Assembly (NCBI GenBank): GCA_002104985.1
Contig: MCGO01000033.1
Coordinates: 1-64,000, forward strand
DNA length: 64,000 bases
Direction: 5' to 3'
Source: Rhizoclosmatium globosum
Lineage: Eukaryota; Chytridiomycota; Chytridiomycetes; Chytridiales; Chytriomycetaceae
In this document: in pieces, positions 1 to 10,960 of the stretch
Numbering within the stretch: position 1 is the stretch's first letter
Layout: the number at the start of each line of letters is the position of its first letter
The notes under the pieces: generated by a model
What the model was told of the DNA's origin: nothing
What the model saw: only the letters and a program-made list of their open reading frames with translations
Database searches by the model: none
Translations under genes and position numbers: made by a program

Positions 1-535
1 AGAAAATCTGCGCGCAGAAAAAGGAGATGAAAACCTGCGTCAACCAATCAGATGCCAGGATCCTAGCTCCTCCACAAACTTGGTTCCGAATATCCCGAAA
101 GACAATGAATAAATCAAATGTGTTACCAACATCCTACAACTCGAAACTATTCTTTTTTAAATGTGAATCTTGATCAATTAATGGAACTGGAACTTTGGCT
201 GATTGATATATTTCGACTTCTCAAAAAGATGGGCTGGTGGCCTCGTTTGACTCCCATGAAGTAAGACATATATAAACATATATAAACAAAATGCCTTTAC
301 TTTGATTCTGCTTTTAGCTGCAGCCCTGAGGTGTATGGCAAGTGTGCGCAAATACGAAAACCTCGGAAGAGTCGGATCAAAAAAGGACGCAAAAATCCGA
401 TTTTGAACAAAACAGACAATATGTGGGTACATATGTTTGTGCCCCCTTCTCTTCTTTCGCTTGATCTTATCAGATCTCACTTCCAAGCAGCAACCAACCA
501 ACCAACGCACAAGGGCCCAATCACACACGCAAACA
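1..535. other. 5' flank without a supported gene
   Basis: No reading frame here looks coding. The open frames on both strands lack start context and conserved motifs. The stretch presumably holds the promoter and 5' UTR of the SulP gene that starts at 536. Confidence 0.5.
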
Positions 536-3500
536 ATGGCCACTGGAAGCAGCCACATCAACATCCGCGTGCGAACAACAAACATACGCGACGACACACT
601 GGGCACATCACCGATGCGAGCAGGTCCAGGAACATCGCTTCTAAGTGTGCACCGCCTCGTGTCGCCATACGCGCTTCAAGCCGCATCGTCGTCGTACTCG
701 TCGAGCATCTCGGCCTCGACGTCGCTGCGATCGGCGGCCTCGTCTCTGACGCCACTCGCATCGCTGCGCCGTGTCTACGCATCGAACAACCACGGCGACA
801 GTGGCCGGTCCGGGTCGCGGGCGCCATCGGACGTGTCGGTGTCGGTGTCGGTGTCGAATGCGGGGCAAAGTGCGCAAAGTGCCGATGAAGTCCGCGCCGA
901 GTCGCTGGCGCTTTCGCTTGCGCTCGATGCAGATCACCTTGATTTGATGGTGGCGTCAACGGTCGATTCGCAGCGCTTGAACTCGGCGACTCTCTCGAAA
1001 CCTGTGGTGAATACGACGGGGCAAAGAGGAAGGACGACGGAGCGTACGCCACTTCTGGCTGACTCGGATGTTCCCGTTGACTCTCCTGGCCCGGCTCCTC
1101 CTTCAAACAACCTCCTATTCACTTCATTGAATTCTCAAGAGAAAGACTATGACGAAACCCTGTCTCTTGCTACTCTCCCCTTCCACATTCTCTCATGCCT
1201 ACCCGCTGCAACTCTCGGTCTCCTCCTCATTCTTCTTGATTCTCTCTCTTACGGTGTCATTGTATTTCCCTCAAAATCTTCAATCATTCCCGTTTCGGCT
1301 CCACAAGTCGGCGTTCAAATGTTTTTGGTTTCGACTATTCTGTCTCAGGTATGTACTTCACGGTTCTCGCATTTTCTTTAACTGTTGTTTTTTTTGCATT
1401 CAGCTTGTGTTCACGTTCCTCAGTAAATTCCCGGGCGCGAATGGATCTATGCAGATCGAAGTCATGCCGTTTCTTTACCTGATTGTCGCGTCTATTGAAA
1501 GTGATATGGCGGAATCTGGTGCTTCTGTGGAGGCAGTGCTTGCTACTGTTATGGTCGCTGTGTCGCTCTCGACTATTCTGACTGGAGTCGTGTTTTTCTT
1601 GCTGGCTTATTATAAGCTTGGGAATCTGATACAGTTCTTTCCGCGGCAAGTTCTTATTGGATGTATTGGTGGAATTGGTGAGTGCAATTTAAGTGAGCGC
1701 GGTGTAAGCGAAGCGATCTGGCGTTTCGCTTAGCGAAAAGGAAGAGTTCGCATCGTAAAGTCACGATTGGAGCTCATTTATTTCGTTCACAAAGGGTTGG
1801 ACTCGAGCGGAGGGGCATGAATATAGTTTGCTGAATGCTTCAACTTCGATATTAACTCACATGCTTATTTGCAGGTTGGTTCTTGATGGTGACTGGTGTT
1901 GAAATTACGAGTGGCTTGACACCCGAGTTCAGCGTAGTATTCTGGGAAACTCTCTTTACTCCATCTGTTTTACTACTTTGGGGATCAAGTTTGGGACTTG
2001 CGATCCTCCTCAAAGTTCTGCAGCATAGAATCCACAATCCACTCTTTGTTCCTGCATTTTACTGTATTGTCCCTGTACTATTCTACATTATTGCATTTTC
2101 ATGTGGCGCAACGTTTGAAAGCTTGAGAGGTTTGTTTACGGTTTTGGAAGAGCAGTGGATTATTCTAAACTGTCATATGCAGATATGGGCTTCTTGTTCA
2201 ATATGTCGGGAGATCCACTGCCATTTTACACATTATGGACGTATTTTAATGGATTCCAAGGCATCAGCTGGCTAGCAGTGCTTCGAACTCTTCCTATTCA
2301 AGCGTCTCTGGTGTTCTTTGCACTATTACATGTTCCCATCAATATACCCGCATTGGTACGTACTTGCATCGCGTTTGCAATAAATATACTCACCTGTTTG
2401 GTCTCTCACAGGGCGTATCAACCGGTCAGCAATACGACATGAACAATGAATTATATTGCCATGGTGTATCCAACACACTCGCGGGTGTATTCGGTGTCCC
2501 TCAAAACTACTTGGTATATTCCAATTCTCTTCTCGTTATGCGATGTGGCGGACAATCCCGAGTCGCCGGTGCTCTACTCGCCATCGGAACCGCAGCCCTC
2601 TGGCTCGTCGGCGGCGACGTCATCCGTTTCGTCCCAACCCTCCTAATCGGCTGCCTAATCTTCCACCTCGGCATCGACCTCCTCCTCGAATCCCTCATCG
2701 ACACGCTCCACATGCCAATCTCGCGCCTCGAATACATCACAGTCCTCAGCATCGTGTTCGTGATGGGCGTGTTTGGGTTCACGGAGGGGATCTTGCTGGG
2801 TGTTTGTCTTGCGCTGTTGTTTTTCGTTGTGGAGTATAGCAAGGAGAGTGTGATTCTTGAGACGTTTGATGGGAGTGTGAGTAATGTGCGGAGGTCGATG
2901 GAGTTTCAAGAGTATTTGGAGGGGGTGAAGGGAAGGGTTCATGGAGTTCGGGTGTATGGGTTTGTGTTCTTTGGGGTTATTTCTCAGATTGAGAGGCATT
3001 TGGAGGGAGTGCTTCAAAGTGGGTTGGATGGAGGTCAGAGAGTGCATTATGTTATTTTGGATTGCTCGTTGGTGAAAGGAGTTGATGTGAGTTGTTGTCT
3101 TACCGATAGTTTTTCTTGTGTTGCTTAACGCCATGTTTCCAAGTTTTCCGCACTTCAGGGATTTCAACGTTTAAAAGAATTCACGGCGAGTCAAGGTGTC
3201 CAACTCATCTTTTGCAGTATGGGAAAACTCGGTGATACCATCTCAAAGTCTGGGATTTTCGACAAACCCTTTGACGTTGAAGCTGGATCCGTCGAGTTAC
3301 CTGTCCTGCAGTTTGAAAGCACTCAAACCGCTCTGGAATACTGTGAAAACGAGATTCTGTACCAAAGCTCTCGAGACTCATACCTTCACAAAAGAAAATC
3401 GCACCACACTCATCAAACAGCACAACAACAAACCCTGCTGGAATCTTGGTTGATATCTTCCAATCCCACATCCCGGATACGATTCTTGGAACAAAGAGCG

Positions 3501-3932
3501 ATGTGTTTTTAGGGCATGTGATTCAGCAGTTTTTCACGTTAGTTCAGTTTTCACGTGAAGAAGTTGTTTGGAAAGTCGGAGATGTTGGGGACTGTTTACT
3601 TGTTGTTGAGACTGGTAGTTTCTCAAGCACGCGAGGTGGTGGTGGAGACGAATTTGGGAGTAAAGAGAAAGGATCGAGGTCGTATTTACCAGGAAGTATG
3701 GTAAGTAGTCAAAAAAAAAACACTTCGGAACTGTAAACTAATGGGAATCGAAATCAAGGTTGGTGAAATCGAACTGTTTGCGGCAACAAAGCATACAGGG
3801 GAATTAGTCTGTACGTTAGATGAATCTACGGCCTGGAAAATGACTCGAGATGATTTCCAGAGACTTTGTCAAAGGTATCCGGAATTCAGTGTGCCGTTCC
3901 TTCAGATATGCTTGCGGTACTCAAAGCAATAA
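536..3932 (+). CDS. SulP-family anion/amino-acid transporter with STAS and cyclic-nucleotide-binding-like domains
   Basis: Multi-pass membrane transporter. Eight exons are inferred (introns 1349-1403, 1678-1874, 2130-2182, 2356-2411, 3087-3143, 3359-3420, 3701-3758), closing at 952 aa. The first ~200 residues are Ser/Thr-rich and cytosolic. Then comes a hydrophobic SulP core containing PGANGSMQ and, after the splice at 2412, the SulP-like stretch VPQNYLVYSNS. A STAS domain follows (VDFSALQGFQRL after splicing), and the last ~150 aa resemble a cyclic-nucleotide-binding fold (VGDVGDCLLVVETGSF ... CTLDESTAWKMTRDDF). This order is that of fungal Vsb1/YGR125W-type proteins, which are linked to vacuolar basic amino-acid storage, rather than of plasma-membrane sulfate permeases. 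Substrate is inference. The start ATG follows a run of CAA/CCA-rich leader; an upstream in-frame ATG at 437 is possible but adds nonconserved sequence. Confidence 0.88.
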
Positions 3933-4026
3933 ATTGTATTAGAATATTTGTGTACTTGTTGATTTCACTTTAAATCAACAATCACAGCAACAGGACGCAG
4001 GATAAAACAACAAGAGGTCGTTTTGA

Positions 4027-4453
4027 GATACTCGAGCTCCAGTTGCATCTGCATCCCCAGCTGAGACGAACGTCACTTCTGAGCCTACCGCATTGGTGGA
4101 AAAGGGAGCGCCATTCCGAAAAAACATGTTGAGCAAATTAGTGATTCCGAGCACGCCAGTAAAACAAGAATTCGTACCGCTCCAGTTTGACACATTGTTC
4201 AATGCCAATGTGGAGTTTTTGGGAACGCGTGAGCTTGTGGAGACTCCAGAACTCTTGACTGCCAACACAGACTTTTTCGTGACCCCAACATCGGCTCAAA
4301 TATCAAAAGACATAATCTATGAGCCTGAAGCGTTCGTTACTGTTGACTCTGTTATCTCGACCGGGATCTAACAAGATGCTGGATGAAGATGAAGAAGATC
4401 GCGAGCAGGCAAAGGCGTCGATATCTTCTGGGTTGGAAGGAAGGTTCTTTTAA
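4027..4453 (+). other. Orphan open frame, possible 3' exon(s) of an unrecognised gene
   Basis: An open frame without an ATG runs from 4027 to a stop at 4371. A GT-AG splice 4336-4375 would join it to an acidic tail beginning MLDEDEEDREQ and ending at 4453. Composition is protein-like (VIPSTPVKQEFVPLQFDTLF), but I recognise no family and see no convincing 5' exon between here and the SulP stop at 3932. It may be a decayed gene, an alternative 3' exon of the SulP transcript, or noise. An antisense frame (3975-4268) is also open and looks less protein-like. Confidence 0.2.
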
Positions 4454-4498
4454 AGGCAGCAAAAAAATCATTGTAAATATATTTGACTTTATTCCATA

Positions 4499-4949
4499 TT
4501 ATCTGTAAACTGGTGTTGGAATAGCTGTTGGAGTTGGAACCACTGAAGTTACGTAAAGTCCGACTGTTGTCACAGTCACAGAAGGCCAGTTCTGGACACC
4601 AGCGACGATAAAGTCGTAATAAACAATCGCGAAAGGTCCCTCAATAGACGGTGCAGTGATATTAAATCGTTCGGACAAATCTCCGTTGAAGGGTCGGTGA
4701 GATTCATGGACAAGGGAATGCCCAGGTTCGATGTAAACATAAACGTCCTTGCTTCCAGAAGACAACGCGTTGCTCAGATGGTACATTGATGAAATGGTTG
4801 AGTTTGGTAGCACCTTGTACGTAATGGTGTAAGGGAAACATTGGAAGGTATAGCCAAGCTAAACTTACCAGAGTACCGTCAGCTGGGTAGTATACACCCA
4901 CACCGAGAGTCAATGCAAAGTTGAGAAGCAGAAGAATACAGGAATACAT
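4499..4949 (-). CDS. Small secreted or membrane-anchored protein, unknown family
   Basis: Two exons (4869-4949 and 4499-4813, intron 4814-4868 with a GTAAGT donor) give 131 aa. The chosen ATG opens directly into a hydrophobic stretch (MYSCILLLLNFALTLGVGVYY) that would serve as signal peptide or signal anchor. A polar body with several N-glycosylation sequons (PNST, FNIT) and a Thr/Pro/Val-rich tail follows. The frame stays open upstream to about 5081 but has no ATG there, so an earlier non-AUG or spliced start cannot be excluded. It is divergent to the esterase gene at 5087, with about 137 bp between start codons. No domain recognised. Confidence 0.5.
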
Positions 4950-5086
4950 GAAGGCGTGAAATGTGGATGATTGAACGGAAGAAAAACTGTGGACTTCTGA
5001 TTTCCACCTGTCAAAGTTGAATAGAACGCGTTCAACAGGTATGCTCTTTGAATCAAACTCAAGCTTAACAGTTCTGAACAACAGTC

Positions 5087-6947
5087 ATGAAGCGCTTTGA
5101 ACGCGACTTATTTAGAATTGGGGCTGTTCTCTTGTTTGGTTTCGCTGGCACTGTCATCTATCTTTATTTCGAAAGTAACACGTCCTTCGACGGATTTCAA
5201 CACCAAAAGTGGCTGAATTTATCAGCCGGAAGATTTGCTCTGCCGCCTGCAGCTGGTGAAGTTAGGCTGAATTCAGATTCTTTATTTGACCACAGTCTAC
5301 CCAACCTAAAAACGGAGCCGATTGTTCCTCTTATTATTGATTCCACTCTTGAAGATAGTGCTCGATCGAAAGAGTTATTATGTCCGAAATGGGAGGCTTA
5401 TGACAAACGAATCCAACTCAACAAAGACTTTCGAGATAATTGTACTATCCTGCCTTCAACATCGAATAATTTTACTATCACGCTCTGTGAGTCAACGCGA
5501 TTCTGTGGACAGGGATACTTTCTTGTGTCACGGACCGATAAATCAATGTGCGACTCTTTGTTGCAAATGACTGTTTCACACAATCCCATTTTGGATCAGT
5601 ACTTCAAAAAGAAGCTGGGACCAGACGCGTTCCAACTGATTTTTGACGGACCGCAGAGGGAAACTCCCTCACTTTGGACTCACCTTGGAGACTGTGAATA
5701 CAAACTTCCATTCCGACTCACAAATCCGGGACATTATACCGTGCAACTCATAAATACGTATGACTACTTTAAGGCCGTCGACGAAGTGATCGAAGACGTA
5801 TGGCCGAAACCTGTTTACAAACAGCTACTGGCAAAAGATTTTATGCTTGAAGTTTGTTCGTGGTGTCCAAAGTACTCTTCACTGAAACTGGAAAAAATCC
5901 TCAACGGAGAGCTTCCTGCTTGTGGAAGAACTGAACCACAGCAAGGAGTCTTTTTGAGGATGACGAACGAGACTGAGCGGGAGAGAGATAAGTTGAAGAT
6001 GTATGGCAAACCGTACATATGGTAATTTATCTCGTTGGTGTTTCTCGCCCAACTGATTTTGACGAAGGGAGCCATTGGGTTGCAGAATAGACCAAAACTT
6101 TGAACTATTTTCAAACAAGAGTTGCCATGGACGTGAAAACAGAAGTATTTTGGTCATGGGGGATTCTCAGGCTAGGATTCTTGCGTGGGCTCTCGACCGA
6201 AGGTTCTCTGCCAACAAAGAACCGCTTAACAAGCATTCTCGCAAGTACCAAAACCTTCATAAAAAGTACTTTGCTTCAAAAACAAATAGCACGACTGGAT
6301 CATCGTCGAATCAACGTGGGCGAACGGAGATGCTGTTTCGAAGTGATGAGCATATGTCAAGCTTCATCAACGTTGCCGGTTATCGATCGTATGATAAGAA
6401 ACTGAACCTATCAGAAACGGAGAAGCTCGTATTCCCATTTGACACGGTCGTATTTACACTGGCACATTGGCCTGGCAGTGCTATTCATAAAGGAGGTCAC
6501 TTCAGTGTGGAGCGATATGTGGATTTGCTTGAACATGTAGCGAATTGGATTGAAGTGATTAACCAACGACGCGTTAGAATGCAAAAGAAACAGCCAATCG
6601 ACTTCATATGGATGGGAGTCAATGCTTTCACAATTAACCCGAATCTGAATGTTCCGCATGCAAAAAGCATTGACTGGAGGATTAACTATAGACTTAAAGT
6701 GTGGTCGGACTATGCAGAGAAAGTTTTTAGACAGAAAGGTTTGACAATCATGAATTCGTTCGATATTACGTTGCCTTGGTCGCAAGATACAATAGATGGG
6801 GCTCATTTCCACGCGACACCAGGTAAGATTTTTATGAGATGAGTTTGCGTTAACGTTTGAACCGCCTTAGCTATGGACGCACAAGTTGATGAGGTGCTGC
6901 ACAAACTAAATATCTGTGGAGTGAAGAACGGATCAAAAAACTCTTAA
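5087..6947 (+). CDS. Type II membrane PC-esterase/GDS acyl-esterase-like protein (PMR5/NXPE-type)
   Basis: Three exons (5087-6021, 6068-6822, 6871-6947) close at 588 aa. A short basic cytosolic N-terminus (MKRFERDLFR) is followed by one transmembrane segment (about residues 11-29) and a large lumenal part. The catalytic half carries the family signature: W-E-P-L-G-C created by the first splice, then VMGDSQAR (the GDS nucleophile serine) about 25 residues later, and DGAHFHATP near the C-terminus (Asp and His of the triad). PC-esterases acylate or deacylate glycans in the secretory pathway. A cell-wall or glycoprotein O-acetylation role is inference. The first intron was placed at 6022-6067 because it alone restores the conserved W..P..C block. 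Confidence 0.75.
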
Positions 6948-7004
6948 ATATACTATATTAATAATGTCAGCAAAGAAGCTAATAAATTCGTCTCGTTCCC
7001 TATT

Positions 7005-7226
7005 TCAACACAATAATCCATATGCGGTTTCATTTCGACCTTGAGCCCTGTAATATGAACAGTCAAAGTCTTTGAAATCAGCACCTGGATAGCAATAATA
7101 GTCTAAAGGAACGTTGCTCGTGTCCAGATTCACTACTGTAATGGTGGTGAATGAGATACCATAAACATTCAGCACTGCGACAATCAGAGCGACTGTGGCG
7201 GCAGCAGTATCAAACCTTGTTCCCAT
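7005..7226 (-). CDS. Small predicted membrane protein, unknown
   Basis: 73-aa frame from the ATG at 7226. An N-terminal hydrophobic segment (TVALIVAVLNVYGISF) is followed by a short Cys-containing polar tail (YYCYPGADF ... FDCSYYRAQG). A GTG-AG splice pattern just upstream on the minus strand suggests it could instead be the last exon of a longer gene, since the ATG lies within a plausible intron tail. No family recognised. It lies tail-to-tail with the esterase gene. Confidence 0.3.
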   Translation of the reverse strand: MGTRFDTAAATVALIVAVLNVYGISFTTITVVNLDTSNVPLDYYCYPGADFKDFDCSYYRAQGRNETAYGLLC

Positions 7227-7457
7227 CACAAATAGGTATTTTTGATAAACTCACGGTTTCTGTTCCAAACCAAACTTATGCGGAAACACAAGCGAGGAAC
7301 GGCACCACCTCCAAGATTTCCACTGGAGACACCGCCTTAAACTATTGTATATACATTGTCAATACCCACACCTTTTCGATGCATCAGTGCAGTTGTGTGA
7401 GTTGTTTGAGTTGACAACAACCAACAAACACCTTACCCCCAAAACGCATCAAGACTA

Positions 7458-7527
7458 GGTCGTACCCGGATTCGAACCGGGGTTACGGGTATCAGAAACC
7501 CGGGTGATAACCACTACACTATACAAC
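7458..7527 (-). tRNA. tRNA-Gln (anticodon CTG)
   Basis: On the minus strand the sequence folds into a 7-bp acceptor (GTTGTAT with GTACGAC, two G-U pairs), a D arm (AGTGTAGTGGTTATCA), an anticodon stem CGGGT/ACCCG around loop TTCTGAT, and a T arm CCCGG-TTCGAAT-CCGGG. The loop places CTG at positions 34-36, reading the Gln codon CAG. There is no intron. The discriminator base would be C at 7458 and CCA is not encoded. Downstream on the minus strand there is no T-run of four or more within the first 20 bp, so the Pol III terminator is not obvious. Confidence 0.9.
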
Positions 7528-8061
7528 ACTGGACGTTGATAAGGGGTATCAAAAAACTTAAGCCCAAATGGTACTCAAAATTGGAGTTAAACGAACTTAC
7601 TAACTTTGTTCTCACTATTTAAAGTATTTTTTTATGTATTTGTTGGATGCAATTGTTAGTCTGGGTGGGACTTTAAGCTGAGTCGGTTTGGTTTGAGGTT
7701 TCAAATTATTAATACAAATAATGATGGCACACCTGTGGAGCTTTTTCGCCTTGAAGCTGATTGCTTTTTGAGGTTGGTCTCCGTTCACAACTTACTCACT
7801 ACTATGATACTAAATGAGACCTCTCACACCCTCTTAATCCTTTTGAATGGAGAAACGGATACATGCGAAATTTATGACGCTATGGATCTCTGCAGGTTAT
7901 TTAGAGCTATAACCTTGTGCAGGATGTAGACTAAGAATCATCGTGATACTCGCTACAAGGACTACGCTTTGCTCAATAGGTTTGGTTCACAGTTTCATGA
8001 AAGTGTTTTATTAAAACTTTGAAGATAAATGGCAGATATAACAACATTTACAGCGAGCTCT
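7528..8061. other. Intergenic stretch with one weak open frame (7693-7929, +)
   Basis: A 78-codon plus-strand frame (starting MRFQIINTNN) is open at 7693-7929 but shows no domain, signal peptide or splice support. The rest is AT-rich. I see no convincing gene. Confidence 0.3.
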
Positions 8062-8781
8062 TTACATTCCCGCCTTCTTGATTTCCCTCTCGACTCTGCG
8101 AATCGCAGTGTCAATCTTACGACCCTTGTGCTTCTCAGCCCGGGAAGCAACAATTTCACCACTTCCACTCTGATCCCTCAACTTCTCTGAATATAGTTTA
8201 ATACGATCCGCCAGTACTCCTAGCTTGCCGGCTCTCGTCTCCGCCGTCTCCCCAGCGACTGTAACTGCAACGCTTTCATCTCCAGAATCCCCCGCACCAG
8301 AATCCATCGAATCCAAAACGAAAGTTGCACTGCTTATCGCAGTACTAACAGCCTCAATCTGCGTTGTCTTCAACTCTGCATCCTCGGAAAGGTTTGTTGT
8401 AAGCAACCCCTCCATCCGTACATTCAGCAACCGCAAAGACTCAATCAACCCTTGCACCGTATCATGCGTCTTAATCCTCTTGATTTCATCATCAGACAAT
8501 GTGGGTGGTTGCGGTGGAGGAGACAGCGGTAACGGAACATCAGGTTTACTCGTTGGCTTCCACTTATTCTTGCGTGCAGCACGTTTCTCTTGGTGACGCG
8601 CACGGCGCTGAGCGAGAGTGAGTTTCACGCCGGTTTGGGAGTCTTCGGAGTCGGATGTTAGCTCTGAGATGAAGAAGTCGGAGTAGCCAAGGGATATTGT
8701 TTCATCGATTGTGTCTGCGGGAATGTCGGAGGGTATGAAGAGCCAGCGGCCGGAAGCTGGTTGTTGAGGTTGGGTGGTCAT
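8062..8781 (-). CDS. Uncharacterised basic, probably coiled protein
   Basis: 239-aa single-exon frame from the ATG at 8781. Upstream codons to 8829 are open but start with GTG. The N-terminus (MTTQPQQPASGRWLFIPSD) is followed by an acidic patch, then a highly basic helix (TLAQRRARHQEKRAARKNKWK), a Pro-rich linker, and a long helical, heptad-like region (LIESLRLLNVRMEGLL ... IEAVSTAISSATFVL). The C-terminus (RAEKHKGRKIDTAIRRVEREIKKAG) is basic again. A nuclear or nucleolar location would fit the basic patches, but I recognise no family. Confidence 0.6.
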   Translation of the reverse strand: MTTQPQQPASGRWLFIPSDIPADTIDETISLGYSDFFISELTSDSEDSQTGVKLTLAQRRARHQEKRAARKNKWKPTSKPDVPLPLSPPPQPPTLSDDEIKRIKTHDTVQGLIESLRLLNVRMEGLLTTNLSEDAELKTTQIEAVSTAISSATFVLDSMDSGAGDSGDESVAVTVAGETAETRAGKLGVLADRIKLYSEKLRDQSGSGEIVASRAEKHKGRKIDTAIRRVEREIKKAGM

Positions 8782-9169
8782 GCTTTTCGTGGTTATGCTT
8801 TGGTATTCTGCCTGAATGGTTTCCTCCACGATTTATGCGGATTCCACATGGGAGTGCTTAAGTATGAGTCACGAAAACATTCGATAAGTTGTTGAGATAG
8901 ATTAAATATTCATGGATATCGTTTCCTTTCTCGAAAGCGGAAGGGATAAGGGTTTCTACTTAATTCTCACTTGGTAAGTTAAAATTGGTTTTCAAAATAA
9001 CCAACTATATATGTAAATATGAGTAACGCATATAACATGGTATTTCTGTTCGTTGGTTTGAACAAGCATTGGAATGGTTTGAATTCAAATTCGCACAATC
9101 TCCATCTCTTTCTGGTCGCGTGTCTTGGAAGGCGATCTCCACCCTCCACCCACCACAAAATTCCCAGAA

Positions 9170-10703
9170 ATGCCAACAGTTGCCATCATCGGAGCTGGCC
9201 CAGCAGGTGCCGTTGCTGCTATCGCCTTGAAACAGAAAGGATACAACGTACACCAGCCCGAAATCCACTTTCATATCAGTCCTCCAATTCAGATACTAAC
9301 AGATACCTCTTAAACCATCTAGGTCACGCTCTATGACAAAATTGATCCTGTCGCAGTCCTCCAATCAAAAGGCAAGAACGACGACCAGACGATCGAATTC
9401 GGCGAGACTGGTGGAGGTCTGTCCTTGTATAGCAATGGCTTACGTGCCCTTCAAAATGTGGGACTTCTGGACGCCGTAGAGACGCTGCGGACTGGAGAAG
9501 CACCCAAGACTTTCCACTTTATGAAGATTGATGGATCTGTAAGTGTTATTTCTTGTTCCGGCGTCTTGTTTGTCTCCCACACGCGCCTCACTGCTCTATC
9601 ACTCCCCTTAAATTTGCCCCATCATTACAAACCCAAAGGATCCAATCATCCGGAAGAATGCCGTCACAGCACCCAACGAGATCCCGCCGCTCACCGTCAT
9701 CCGGTCGGAGTTCCACTCTGTCTTGATCAAAGAAGTGCATAAAGCCGGGATCAAAACCGTTATCCGAAAGAAGCTCAAGTCCGTAACTGAAAACGAGGAT
9801 GGAGTTGTGATTGAGTTTGAAGACGGGACTAACACTGTTGCTGATTTGGTTGTGGCGGCTGATGGAATTCATTCCAAGACTAGAACTGCGGTGTTTTCGG
9901 AAGCCCCCAAGCCTGTTTGCATGGCCGTTGGACACATTGGAGGTTATAGTTTCTTTACCCGCTTATATATGTCAACTTTTTGGTTTACTAAGGCCGAAAA
10001 CGAAACAGTGATTGAACGCGGAACTAGTCCTGACGGAACCCTTGTCGACTTTGACTACCCAATGCAATGCTATATGGCCCCAGTGAAAGGTCGCGTCGTT
10101 GTCTGTGCCAAAAACGGAGCAAAAATGGCCACTTTCTACGCTCTCGACTGTTATCCACCTTCGAACCTTGATGAAGATCCTGACTGGAGACCTTACACCG
10201 ACCTCCCGAAAGAAGCGGCGTCGCTTGCTAAGACCCTTGAGGAATGGGGTGTTCCGCAACGTGCTGTTACTACTATTAAGAATGCAAAGCGAATTACTCC
10301 TGTGAACGTGTATGACTTGCCTAACTTGACTACTCTTGTTAAAGGACGTGTTATTCTTATTGGAGATGCTGCTCATGGAACTACTCCGACATATGGGCAG
10401 GGCGTGAACCAAGCCATTGAGGATGCAGCTTCTTTGGGTGACATTCTTGGTCACTTTAATAACCCAGCAGAGTTTAAGAAGGGCTTGGAAGTATATAACA
10501 AAATTCGGCTGCCTCGCGCGCACCTTTGTTCGGGTTTAGCAAGAAGTATGGCGTCTAGGTTTACAGCCAAGAGCGAACTTATCGATTGGCTAAACAGATT
10601 AGTGATGAAGTTGATTTTTGGTTTGACAACTTCGAATGATGCAATGTTGAGTTACGATTATCGTGAGGATTTGAAAAAGGAGGTTCCTGGGATTCGTTTT
10701 TGA
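9170..10703 (+). CDS. FAD-dependent monooxygenase (p-hydroxybenzoate hydroxylase-like)
   Basis: Three exons (9170-9247, 9323-9538, 9639-10703) close at 452 aa. The ATG opens straight into the dinucleotide-binding Rossmann motif (VAIIGAGPAGAVAAIAL, GxGxxG). The second FAD-contacting motif is intact near the C-terminus (LIGDAAHGTTPTYGQGVNQAIEDA), with the family's GD motif. The middle contains VVAADGIHSKTR, the DG motif of class A flavin monooxygenases. Such enzymes hydroxylate aromatic or polyketide-type substrates with NAD(P)H and O2. The substrate cannot be read from sequence. No transmembrane segment is evident, so a soluble enzyme is expected. No secondary-metabolite cluster surrounds it. 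Confidence 0.87.
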
Positions 10704-10960
10704 GTGATTTTCTTGTTCTGTTTGTGGTGAATATTATGTGAATATAGAAGACGTTCGTTTTGAGAGTATTCTAGATTTCGGAAAACATTTCTCAAACATA
10801 AACGATGATAGTTCTCAACTACATATGCTTTAGCCCTTTTATTTATCAAAATGAAATAACTCTTAAAAAACATAAATAGTGAAGAAAAAAGGGTGGAGGA
10901 AACGATACTCTTACGAATGAGTAACAACAGGACCTTATCCACCAGCATTGCAATCGTCAA

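Noticed and set aside
558..1106. Minus-strand frames of 182 and 98 codons opposite the SulP N-terminus
   Set aside because: Arg/Pro-rich translations typical of the antisense of a GC-rich Ser-rich coding region; no domain.
2130..2155. A 26-bp micro-intron or frameshift in the SulP gene
   Set aside because: A normal 53-bp intron (2130-2182, CTAAAC branch-like site, GCAG acceptor) fits the phase and gives the conserved LRDMGFLF continuation.
7151..7414. Plus-strand frame near the tRNA
   Set aside because: It starts antisense to the small membrane protein and has no recognisable domain. Neither strand is well supported.
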